Of a DNA stretch of 31,454 nt, positions 11,381-22,400 are shown piece after piece. A program made the position numbers and the translations under genes. The DNA comes from Apostichopus parvimensis. Its lineage: Eukaryota > Echinodermata > Holothuroidea > Aspidochirotida > Stichopodidae. The first letter of the stretch is position 1. Every line of letters starts with the position of its first letter. The notes under the pieces were generated by a model. The model searched no databases and had not been told where the DNA came from. It saw only the letters and a list, made by a program, of their open reading frames with translations. The DNA lies in assembly GCA_000934455.1 (NCBI GenBank), contig KN885633.1, positions 28,290 to 59,743 of the forward strand, given 5' to 3'.

Positions 11381-11556
11381 AAGTGTCACTTTTTAATACT
11401 TAATAGTGATGGGAAGTTTGTTGAAATATGAAAGAAATATCTGACTTTTCAAATATCTGGGGAAAACAAAGTGTCAATTTTTAATACTGAATAGTGACGA
11501 AAAAGTTTGTTGAAAAATCAAAGAAATTTCTGACTTTTAAAATATCTGGAAAAAAA
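11381..11556 (+). repeat. Tandem duplication, period 88 bp
   Basis: The block starting AAGTGTCACTTTTTAATACT at 11381 is repeated from 11469 (AAGTGTCAATTTTTAATACT). Shared phrases include AATAGTGA, AGTTTGTTGAAA, CTGACTTTT and AATATCTGG. The two copies differ at roughly 15 percent of positions. Neither copy is coding. Confidence 0.85.
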
Positions 11557-13900
11557 AAAGTTAAAAGGAAAAAATCAAAGAAATGCAATAAACAAGTTGT
11601 TATACAACATAGAACGCTGTCAATGAAATATTTTCAAATATTGAACTTAATAAAGTAAGACAAAGAAACACAAAATGAGTAGTAACATAGTATTAATTCA
11701 AAATGTTACATAAAATAAAGAATAAATCAAAATTAACACAATTAACTTAATTAACTGAAATGGAAACATGGCATAATATAGTGTAAACTTAAGAATCTGT
11801 TCATTAACTTACAAAACAAAGACAAAAGATATATATCTGGTTTTATCAAACTATTTATTACCACACAGTAATACTCATATCATAACTAAAAGCAACAACA
11901 AAAAATGATAGACATTTATAACAATTCTTTTCCATAAAAATCCATGAACTACAGGCAGTTGAACTAGATGCCAATTATTGAGAAAAAATATTCCTATGAG
12001 TAAGAAAACACATAGTAACACAGTATGTTTACCTGAAAATTCAGACATTACAAAATATTTAAGATATAAGATATAAAATAAGATGTTAAAAATAACAAAT
12101 TAAATAGACGTGTACATATCAAAGTTTTAAATGATACTAATTTTGATTTGTCAAATTAAATATGACAGAAGTCTGAGCATTTAGTGGACATTTCGTTGAT
12201 ACAGATCTTAACTAATTTAGTGTCCATTCATTTACGTATTATGTGATTATTTAGGTTTTCTTCTATTGGAAATGTATATAGCTGCATGTTCAGGGGCAGT
12301 AGCAGAGGTGCAACACTATAGGGAAGGTGGGGGAGGGGGGGTTGGGGGGGTATAGGAGCTTAGCTTGTGTGACAATTGACTTTTTTTCAACCTCACACCA
12401 AACTTAAATAGTATTTATTAGAACAACCTAAATATTGCCTCATGAATCATCATTTGTTTTCTGTTTAATTTTTTCTGGACTGGAGGAACCCCAACCTTCC
12501 TGCAACCCCCCCCAACCCCCACCCCACCCCAACCCTAGATCCTCCTCCCCCGTCATATATATTGCAGATTCGGAATGAAGAAATTAAACTTCTTTGAATT
12601 GCTTAAATACACAAGCTAATATGTAATAATCTTGTGAGATGGTTTAGACTAAAAGTGTTTTATCGTGCAGTCAATTTGAAGAACATTCTTGACCTACTGC
12701 GCTCGAAAGAAAAAAAATTCACAGGGAATTTCGCCTCTGTATATTCAGTGGGAGCGATTTTGCTGGTATTTTGCAGTACAGCTTAATTCACAAGTCTTGA
12801 GTATGCAGATACTTGAACTTGCGAAGCACTGTATTGTATTTCACTTCAAACACACCTGTAAATCCAATCTCGTTCTGATTCTTCACTATTTGCCAAAGTT
12901 CATCCCGGCCCCTTTACTTAATCTCATTTCGTCACGGGTTGATTGACGTTTTGGCCGTTTCGTTCGTTTCATTAGTATACAGAGGTCAAGTCAGAGTGTG
13001 GAACTTGAGTCAACGTACATGCAAATGTTGTCGTTAAATAAAGCTGTGACTCTTAGCTAATTAATAGAAAACAGTTGAAACCGATTTTGTTTTACAAATT
13101 TCACCAGTCCTCTGGGACTGAATAATTTTAAGGCAATTCGTAACAGTGTCCGACAAGGGTAATTTATATTAATCTTTTCCTGCTTAAAATGTAAAACGTT
13201 TTTTCTTCCGATTAATTCAGTGAACTTGTAAAAGCGAGTAACGTGAGTTGAATCGATCGGGGGTCAATATTCGTTGATACGTGTTTTGTTTTTTAACCAA
13301 GCAAAAAAACCAGTTTGGTAGAATAACCACCTCAAAATCAAAGATCTGCTTAAAGGAACACGCTGACATTTCTGAAGCAAGTACAATGAACAAACCCGAG
13401 TTAATTAGCTTTCTTGTGTTCCAGTATTTTTACTTAAACAATCCAAGACCTAAAATATTAAATGGGATTACTTAATTTAGTAAAGAAGTTCAGTTAAATG
13501 ACTAAAACTTGACTTTTTGTCCTGTTCTTGTTTGTTCTTATTATTGGTTTGAAGGCTCATTTAATTGAACAAATAAGTTTTAATTGGTATAAATAAAAGT
13601 AAAAATTACTATAATTTAAATCAACAACAGAAAAATGATTGATGATTTAAAAGGAAATAAGACAGGAAATAAGACACATTCCCATCAGTACTGATCTACT
13701 CCTGCGTAGACCCATCCATATATAAATGTATTTTTATTGCGTTTGCAATGACCAATTCCGCCAGGCACTCCCATCACACCAAACAGGAATTAAACACAAA
13801 ATATATGTCAGTTTGTCAAATGAAGGCCATATATATACCAGTCCCATAATTCTCTAATATAATGCTCTCAAGGTCTGGGGAATAATTTGGAAGGTCATAG
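11557..13900. other. Gene-free DNA with facing G and C runs
   Basis: No gene is supported. A G-rich block at about 12324-12350 is followed ~150 bp later by a C-rich block at about 12489-12550. The two could pair as the arms of a large hairpin. Either block could form a quadruplex on one strand. The rest is AT-rich. Confidence 0.5.
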
Positions 13901-13944
13901 CTACCAGCATAAATTTTTTTAGCAATTTTGCAGCCTGTTGATAT

Positions 13945-14076
13945 TGGACACCCAATACTGATCACCTTTCGGTATTCGGTAAGGATACATTTGAGACTGA
14001 TTTTGGGATGTGTTTGGTACAGAGTCCAAATTACTCCTTTTTGGGACATTCTTGCCCACGCTGTTGCTATGGTGAT
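13945..14076 (-). repeat. Diverged repeat, copy 1
   Basis: The segment ends with CACGCTGTTGCTATGGTGAT (14057-14076), shared with CACGCTGTTACTATGGTGAT at 14423-14442. The 42-bp blocks 14035-14076 and 14401-14442 have equal length and the same ends. Weaker similarity extends left through AATACTGATCACC / AATACTGACGACC. Both copies lie within minus-strand open frames of 73-77 codons, but those proteins are not alike, so coding is doubtful. Confidence 0.5.
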
Positions 14077-14315
14077 ACAGACAGACCATCAATGCAGCAA
14101 CCCTTTTATCAAATCGAATCGACTAATTACCTAACTTTGATCTCATCATAGCCCCTTAACAGGTCATTGGCTTTCAAGGCTTCAAATATGCTAGAATTTT
14201 TCAAATAATGGCCACTCGTGTACCCACTCAAACAAGCATTTTACTACTGTGCTTAAATCAGGAACATACTTTTCAAACCTTTGTGTAAGTTTTAGAAATG
14301 GCTTAAAGTTTGGGG

Positions 14316-14442
14316 CAGACAATGAATACTGACGACCATTGAACATTAATAAACAAACCATATTAAACAAGCCATTAAGAGTACAATTATCTAATAAAAT
14401 TCCTTTTTGCAATGTTGATATACACGCTGTTACTATGGTGAT
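14316..14442 (-). repeat. Diverged repeat, copy 2
   Basis: This is the partner of 13945-14076, about 366-371 bp downstream. The family is unknown. Confidence 0.5.
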
Positions 14443-16550
14443 TTTAAGTTACATCACTACCACTTACATCACACTTAATACATATTAGAGAGCGGCATAG
14501 CGTGTTCCTTTAAACTTTAAGAGAGGTATTTTGTTTCCAGTACATGGTCATTATGATCGAGAGCAAGTAGGACAACTTAACCTTATTTCGGAGATTAACA
14601 ACTCCTCTACGAGAATCGATTTACATCTCTGGAGCACTGGTCTAGATTTCCTGGTTAGAGGGGAAAACAGCGTTATAGTAAACCATCTATAGATGATGGA
14701 ACATGAAAGTATATAAATAAAGAATGTAGAAGGTAGAATGAATGAAAAAAAAGTGGTACAAGTAAAGGGTTCTAATCTCCGTCTTGCGGGGTTAAGACCT
14801 TGTTGTGTCTTTTCTCCGATGAGTAAGATTTCCTGAATCGATCTGTCCAAAGTATTTGGTTACTTCATTACAATTCACGATGAATTAACTTTCGACTATT
14901 ATCATATCGAAAACCCGAATAAATTCTTATTATTATACAGCTTGAGGATATAACCTGAAAGAATTTTTGCCTTCTCTTAAAAGTTTAGTTCAATACAAGA
15001 ACAGTATTTAGGGTGAGTCTTTTAGGGGAAATGGGAAGTTTAATAAATAAATTAATAAACTTAGGCCTACTGCTCTATTTCCCATAGCCCATGGGTAACC
15101 ATATAATGAACCTTGTCATAACCCAGTTTTACTCTGTTTTTTTTTCCTTTTTTTTCTTTTTTTGGGCCAGTACAGCAAGATGAAGAAATTAGGTTTGCCT
15201 CCAATATGTAAACACAGAAGATTGGAATCTTCTTTTGCAATGGTGTTTTTCTCTATCAGCCTATTTGTCATGTTAGCACTGCTAACAGCATTTATAAGCC
15301 ACGTTGCAGCCTTCTAGCAAGATGCCATAGCTATAAATATCACCATAATATATTTTGGGGTTAATTATGTTATGTATTAAAACATTGCCCCATTTTCGAG
15401 CTAAAACAGGTTGTTTGACAGTTTCTATATATGCTTATTACATATTTATGAGGTGACAAGTGCTCATTACATAGTCATAAAAAGTAGGTGTGGCTATGTC
15501 CAACATGATTAGACCAGATCCATTCCCTTTTGAACCATTCTTCCTTAAAGAAAGCGAGAAAATCTTTGCAACCTGCTATCAAATTCTTTCCCGAAACTCA
15601 AAAATGTCACCACATCATCGAACCACCATACAACTCACCTTTGTTCCAGTTTATCATACAGGAATAATGAAAACAAAATGATATTCAATGGACATTTTTT
15701 TTTTATACCTTTCTTTTTCCATAAACCAAAAGTTCATAAAGTTTACATGCCAGGTTTTAACAATGAATCACGGTACAGTGTTTAGAAACGCGATGGAGAA
15801 ACTTAAAAGGCCTGATCTAGTATATATATATATTCTCGAGATGAGAATATCACTCATCCATATATGATGTCATTAACGGCAATCATTTCTAGACGGAAAA
15901 TACCTCCGCCGCTTTGATTTATGGCGATCTTCAGTCGAAGAATCTTAGTCATCTGTATATTGCCTGCATCTAAGTAGCTCACATCAAAAGAAACTGGGTC
16001 CATAAATTACAAAATTGATGAAAGCATCCAAAGGATACTTAGGCCGACACTCGGGGAAAAGTTCTTGTTCTCGTGATTTCTTTCTTTCGTAGAGTAACGG
16101 AAAAAAAAATGTCTCGTTTCGATACTGTTCAGGGAGAAAAGTCTAAATTTTCCATATGACTGTACATGCAAGAAAAAGATGGTATTATTTAAAGCAGTTT
16201 TCTTTATTAACGTTGAGTTTGATATACATTATTTTTTCGATAACTATTGCACATGATGAAATTCCAAGATGATGAGATTGATTAAATTTTATATTCCCAC
16301 CTTCGCACCACACGCCCTTGTTTTACACTCTAGTGAATGTGAACTGCATTAAATTTCTGATTTTTCTATGGTATAAATTTTGACCTGAAATGGTGGAACT
16401 ATACCGAATTACTTGATCACAAATATGAACAGAAGCAAATGAGGCAGTTATAGGCCTTAAAATATGTTTGCTATGAGGATCCAAAGTATGGGCCCTACAG
16501 TAGGCTACAGTTTGTGTGTAGAAGTATCGAATCACATTATTACAGACATT
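14443..16550. other. Gene-free AT-rich DNA
   Basis: No supported gene. A short inverted repeat, ATATTCTC (15830-15837) and GAGAATAT (15843-15850), follows a TA microsatellite. Confidence 0.5.
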
Positions 16551-16559
16551 TATAAAAGT

Positions 16560-17085
16560 ACTAAGTATATTATGTCTTTATGCATTTCATGGTTAAATGT
16601 CCGTCAACTTGCATTATATTTCAGGAATATTCTAATGTATAGATGTGTCCACGGCCTGGCTCCAGATTACCTTACTGATAATACTATTCTACTGAGAGAT
16701 AGCCATTCGTAGAGAACTATAGATCTAGCTGCTCTAATAATGTTTTACTTGCTCCTGTTAGATCTAGGAATGGTAAAAGGTCCTTTAAATTTTCTAAAGG
16801 CAGGTCGTGGAACAGTCTTCCCACAAATTTGAAATGCTTGCCAAATGCTAATATTTTCAAACGCAATATGAAAACTTATATATTTTGTTTAGATGTCCGA
16901 TATTTGTTGTTCTATCTTTATGCCGTCCTTTTTGTGCTTTTGGATGTTTACCGTTTTTCTACTGCATAATATTGTATATGTATTTTGTATTGCGGGCTCC
17001 TCTGGAAAGCAGTGCTTCTGCACTGAGCAGGACTACCCTCATTAAAGATGACAATAAAAAAAATATGATAAAGATGGTACAGTGA
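16560..17085 (+). mobile_element. LINE fragment, C-terminal tail and 3' UTR (CR1-like)
   Basis: From about 16590 the plus strand reads SWLNVRQLALYFRNILMYRC then VHGLAPDYL. This is the familiar stretch just after the reverse-transcriptase core in CR1-type LINEs ('W-L-x-V-R-Q ... Y-K-C-L-x-G-x-A-P-x-Y-L'). A stop and a frame change follow near 16709-16720. The next frame resumes with VRSRNGKRSFKFS, then GRSWNSLP, then IFKRNMKTYIF, ending at TAA near 16969. The 3' UTR (CTCCTCTGGAAAGCAGTG, CTGCACTGAGCAGG) carries the short G/A-rich hairpin usual for such elements. It ends in an A-rich tail with AATAAA-like words near 17050-17085. The copy is 5'-truncated and dead. Confidence 0.8.
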
Positions 17086-17850
17086 TAAGGTATTTGTAGC
17101 ATCTTTGTTAGGTGGGTAAGCATTGGTACAGACTGAGGCAGTCTTTTTCTCACCTGTGAACGATGTAAAATTCACTAACAGGGTAGCTAGGGATCATTGA
17201 GGTGAAGAGAGATCGAGTCATAAAAAGGAGAGGGGAGTGGGGGGGGGGGGGGGGGAAGGTGGTGACTAAATTGCATATCGGATTTTTTTCAAGATGTGTC
17301 CAAGTTAGGAAAAGAGACCAAATTGGTCCAGAGGCACAAATTCAGTTGTGTTTTAGTACAATGTTGGTTATGTAAGCCAGGTCTTAAGAGAAAGAAAAGT
17401 AGAAAAACGAACAAGCTGACTGCTTCAGATTAGCATTAGTAAACTATAAAAGTAGCTTCCTGAAAGTTTGTTTTCCCCCCCCCCCTTTTATCTCTTCAAA
17501 AATCTCTCTTATCACCTTGCAAGTTGAAAAGAAACAGTATTAAAGGCACCTAGACGCCACTTTGCTGCGTACGTGAATGGGAAAAAATAATTGTAAGGCC
17601 TGTAGCAAACCATCTTTCAAAGACCTTGCCCAGGACTTAAGATCTCTGAAAATCAATATAGCTGAATGGCTGAGTCGACATTTACAGCTTATCGAGTAAC
17701 ATGGAAATGTCGTAAGCCGAAACATTACCGGATGAAGTTTAACCTCTTAGCAACGAATAAGAAATGCAACAGCGTGTGAGTGCCCTAGAACGGCATTAAA
17801 AAGGGCTGAAGAGATCACGAAGACGAATTTCAAAAAGCCCTCCTGGTCAA
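17086..17850. other. Gene-free DNA with G17 and C11 runs
   Basis: A run of 17 G lies at 17239-17255 and a run of 11 C at 17475-17485, in inverted relation ~220 bp apart. A short plus-strand open frame near 17575-17697 contains NCKACSKPSFKDLAQDL. It is not convincing as an exon because no splice borders frame it. Confidence 0.5.
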
Positions 17851-17851
17851 A

Positions 17852-18459
17852 TGGAGGGGGGGGAGGAAAGAATTTGCCAACAAGAGTTTCAAAACAGCCA
17901 TCTTGAAGGGGAAAATACTGAAGTGTTTACTGAAAGCATTTATTCAAATATCCTCAAACCATCTCATGCAGGGAAGACAAGATTTTGGAATTTCAAACTT
18001 TCCAGAGCTCATTCCAAATATACTTTTCGATGGACGGATGGGTCATGCCTGATAGATATGATCATCGCTCGGGGAATTTTTCTGCATATTCAAGAGGGAG
18101 ATGGTATTTATCAATATTCTAGCCTTTGGAAATTATTCTTCTGTAACTGTCGGGGGATTTACATACGAGTCCTTCGATGCAGGATTAGAGAGAAACGAAA
18201 AGAATAACTTGTGAAGGGATCAGATTTCTCATCGCCTCCAGTTTCGTTAATGACTGTACCCGACTAAGTGAAGAGAGTAGCTATGCTTGACCAAAACACA
18301 AGGGGATTGAGAGAGGTAGAGAGCTGAAGCTCTGGTTTGGAGTGGATCATGGCAGTGTATATCGTTCAGCATTTCTCATGGAACCCGTTGCTAAGAGAGC
18401 GCGAGGGATGGGATAGTTATGTGGAGTGGATAGAGATACACTAGATGTTTGTTTTGGTT
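17852..18459 (+). repeat. Duplicated segment, copy 1 (left of gap)
   Basis: This copy begins with a G run and ends GATGTTTGTTTTGGTT at the gap. It is about 97 percent identical to 18510-19122. The differences include indels of 5, 3 and 4 bases that would shift any reading frame. The 118-codon open frame here (17851-18207) is therefore not a gene. Confidence 0.9.
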
Positions 18460-18509
18460 NNNNNNNNNNNNNNNNNNNNNNNNNNNNNNNNNNNNNNNNN
18501 NNNNNNNNN
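18460..18509. other. Assembly gap (50 N)
   Basis: Exactly 50 unknown bases. This is a conventional gap size, placed where copy 1 of the duplication stops and copy 2 starts with a poly-G run. Confidence 0.98.
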
Positions 18510-19130
18510 GGGGGGGGGGAGAAGAAAGAATTTGCCAACAAGAGTTTCAAGAAAGCCATCTTGAAGGGGAAAATACTGAAGTGTTTACTGAAAGCATTTA
18601 TTCAAATATCCTATCCTCAAACCATCTCATGCAGGGAAGACAAGATTTTCGAATTTCAAACAACTTTCCAGAGCTCATTCCAAATATACTTTTCGATGGA
18701 CGGATGGGTCATGCCTGCTAGATACGATCATCGCTCGGGGAATTTTTCTGCATATTCAAGAGGGAGATGGTATTTATCAATATTCTAGCCTTTGGAAATT
18801 ATTCTTCTGTAACTCTCGGGGGATTTACATACTGTACGAGTCCTCCGATGCAGGATTAGAGAGAAACAAAAAGAATAACTTGTGAAGGGATTAAATTTCT
18901 CATCGCCTCCAGTTTCGTTAATGAATGTACCCGACTAAGTGAAGAGAGTAGCTATGCTTGACCAAAACACAAGGGGATTGAGAGAGAGAGAGAGCTGAAG
19001 CTCTGGTTTGGAGTGGATCATGGCAGTGTATATCATTCAGCATTTCTCATGGAACCCGTTGCTAAGAGAGCGCGAGGGATGGGATAGTTATGTGGAGTGG
19101 ATAGAGATACACTAGATGTTTGTTTTGGTT
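18510..19130 (+). repeat. Duplicated segment, copy 2 (right of gap)
   Basis: The copy starts with ~10 G and AGAAGAAAGAATTTGCC and runs in parallel with copy 1 up to GTTTGTTTTGGTT at about 19130, then continues into unique sequence. The divergence of a few percent is what two alleles of a highly heterozygous animal would show. Confidence 0.9.
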
Positions 19131-19322
19131 TCTAGTTACAACAATGTGGGATATTCTCACATAGTTATGGTTGTCATCTATCAGTACAAAAAAAAGAAAT
19201 CTTTGGAAAAAAGGACTTTGTTACACCTTCTGATTCAATCATTTTTGGGAGTAAAACACCTGATTTATCTACTGCATAAAAAGCCTGTGTAGGTAAATGA
19301 ATGAAGTTAAAGGAAGTTTGAC

Positions 19323-19414
19323 GTTTTGATCCCAGAAGGATCTTCTACAAAGGCAAACTATTTTAATTTATTTCTGCTTTTGAAGAAGCTGGATCCTGCA
19401 GCTAGGATCGAAAA
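19323..19414. repeat. Inverted repeat around GGATC words, possible foldback fragment
   Basis: The left arm at 19323-19353 (GTTTTGATCC, AAGGATCTTCTACAAAGG) is roughly the reverse complement of the right arm at 19377-19414 (CTTTTGAAGAAG, GGATCCTGCAGCTAGGATCG, AAAA). Each arm also holds its own small GGATC stem. Phrases of this type flank some retroelement and foldback repeats in invertebrates, but I cannot name the family. Confidence 0.4.
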
Positions 19415-22400
19415 GATCAGAGGTATCGTGGAGGTGTAGTAACTGCAAGAACCCAAGGTATGCACAAGATATACAGGCGTGTGAAGTGGATCACAGAACA
19501 ACAACATGTGTCTGCTTGTGATTGTTTGGTCACTCTGGGTCAACCCTAGCTTCCTGTCACACCAAGTCAAGAGTGGAGGTTGCCATGCTCTGCTAAACCC
19601 AACTCTCAAATGACCTTCCTATACCCTGAAGAATATTTATGTGTTCCGTAGGGTTCCACTTATTCCATGCAACTTTAACTGCCTCAACTATAATTCCAAC
19701 AGAATGCAGGCCTCAAATAGTTTTACCTTGCCATGTATACATAATCAATAATTGCTACACCTTCCTGAACTAACGACGACCTTATTATGTATCAATGGGG
19801 TTTTGTTGTCATTTCAGGATTAAATTACCAAACTTGCAGATTAATCTTTACACTTTCTATACCTTACTAAAAATAAAAATAAGTAATAAAAAATATATCA
19901 AAAACCCTACAATATTTGTTTCTGGAGGTAGAAAGGAAAAAGGCCATGAAACAGTAAAAATATTCTGCGAATAGCTCAAGTCAACATTTCTGAAAGTTCC
20001 TTATGACTTATCAAGCCTACCGATAGCGTTCATGCTTCGGTGAAGGCATCTCTGTTCATACTGTGAATGTATGTCATGATAAACAAAACTGCATGCTGGG
20101 AATTACATGTTCGTGGATAACAGGAAACCTCAGGGGTGCCGAGGTGAAACCCTTGTCATTCTGGTGAAGTGTGGCGGTGCATAAAGCCAGTTGATCCAAA
20201 GTGGATGTCGGGTAAATGCTAACGATGTGTGTCTGTCCCAATTAACTTACGAGTCATTAGACACCATTTCTGAGATACTTGTGGTTTACATTTGCAATTC
20301 CTCTGAAATATCAAACTACCCTCGTAAACATTTGTGAGCAAATGTCCCATGGAATATAATATCATAGCTATTCAAAAGTACATTGAGAAGATAATATCAT
20401 ATTCAACCACAAGGTATGCATGTGAAGCCTGCCATCATTTTCTTCCACATTCCTACCATGTATTAATGTCATTGTCACTTTATGAAATAATAATATACAA
20501 ATAAGGAAGGACTTTGATCAGAAGATTTTTTAAAGGTCTTCAGTATTGGCCCCATATTTTTAGTATGCTTAAACTTGCTAGAAGCTTTCAAAAGAATTTA
20601 CCTGGGTGGCCTCAGATTATTTTTCACACATTTCAGTATTGTTGTAGACAAGTCTTTGTATGGACATCTCCTAACCGCATATGTGTACAGTTTCTTCTTG
20701 CTATGTGATAGCTGAACCTTTAAGCATGTTCTATATTTAGTGGCCTGAACCAGCCTTTTCCATCTAAAAGAGCTAATGAGAGAGGGGAGGAGGAGGGGTG
20801 AAAGCATATTTTACAACAGCCTTGATTTCATAGCTTTTCGCCAGTGTGTTCAGGACCCTACACGACTCAAATGATTTCCTTATTCCAAAGTTGGCAACTC
20901 TACTTTACAGTGTCTGCTCTTTACTTTGGTTTGAACTATAATTAGTTCTTGATGAATACCCGTAGCTGACTGTTGCATTAATTAGAAGATTAAATGTTGC
21001 AGGTGTAGGCTCATTCACTTTCAACATGTCTTACCTGACATATCGGAGAAATGTGTCATATTTTCTCCCCATCTCATTTGTATGTGTGGATGTGTGTGGA
21101 GTTGGGGGGGGGGGGGGGGGGGGGTGGGGAGCAGGGTTATAGCTATAATGATTATAGCTTTTTGCAGTGGCCAACGAGCATAACCAAGTGATACCTTTTT
21201 CATTAATCCACCTCATCCGGACGGGTGCTCACAGATGCAAGCAGAATCTCGCATGAAACAATTTTGACAGGACGCCTATCTAAAATGTTTCCCATTTGAA
21301 AATCCGCCCTTTCAGTAGTAAGACTGCCGTTCATTTTTCACCACTGCCCACTTCTTCACCTTTCAAGGTTATTAGTCTGGAACGTTAGCCTGTGTGTTAC
21401 GTAATCAGTTCACAAAGCCTAGCAAAGGAAACAAGCGTGGAAAAGTCACTTGCGCATCTGAAATTTCAGGAGATCTACCACAAGAGCCTATTAAAATGCA
21501 CAGAGGCAGTTAAACTATTATAGCAGTGGTATTAAAGGCTGCATTTTCGAATGCAATTTCGGTACATTACAGTACACAAACTGGAGTGCATTTCTGATGA
21601 TCTTTCACACATACTCCTTCCTTAACCCACTATCTTTCAAAGCCCCACCCTTTTGATATCAAACCATTTTCTTCACCGATATTAGTTTAATGCTGGCACC
21701 ACGGTACTGTAGAATAACTTTGCTTAGCTTAGAATCTTATTTTGCAGAAACAGTTGTAATCTTCCATTATTCACTGCCAAGGATGAGTCATGGACGTTTC
21801 GGTTACATATTTTATATCAGTTACATGCTGATCGGACTTTTCCACGCCTGCTCACATGGAACAGACATGTTTGCTACTGAAACATGTTCTCTGCACATGT
21901 AGTAACAACTGCAGGATAGCGCTAACTAATTAATGTTACTAGGTGTTCAGGTCATGAGAGAAAAATCAATGTCACTCGGTCTACAATTAAGCCGAGCCAA
22001 CTGACAGATCTAGGCAGCCTAAATGGATCTTAGCAGTTCTTGGTAGGCTATCAATGTATAACTCCATATAAAGACAAATGAAGATATCTAATAATTAATA
22101 ACTCATAATCCATGTGATCGATCTACTACGTAAAGCAATGATTGGACAACTGTGTAACTTCAAGATTATTAGCTTTAACTGCTGATATCCCCTCCGGCAG
22201 ATCTTAAATGTACGCACAAAAAACCCTAGTTGAGCATGCCAGCAAGTCCCAACAATAGGAAATTGCACAAGAACAGAACACTGTAAGGCACGGTGATGAT
22301 ATCGGAACAGACTATTCGTCTACATTTAAGGCTGGGGTTAGTAAAGGGATACATTGTATCCCACCTGTAGCCTACCTGTGTCAACTTTTAAAAACATGCA

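Noticed and set aside
17575-17697. A short frame with CKAC as a zinc-finger exon or LINE ORF1 piece
   Set aside because: There are only two cysteines, no further metal ligands and no splice sites.
17851-18788. Open frames of ~118-120 codons on both sides of the gap
   Set aside because: The two copies differ by indels that are not multiples of three, so no common reading frame is kept.
21021-21216. Poly-proline open frames on the minus strand
   Set aside because: These are artefacts of a 21-base G run.
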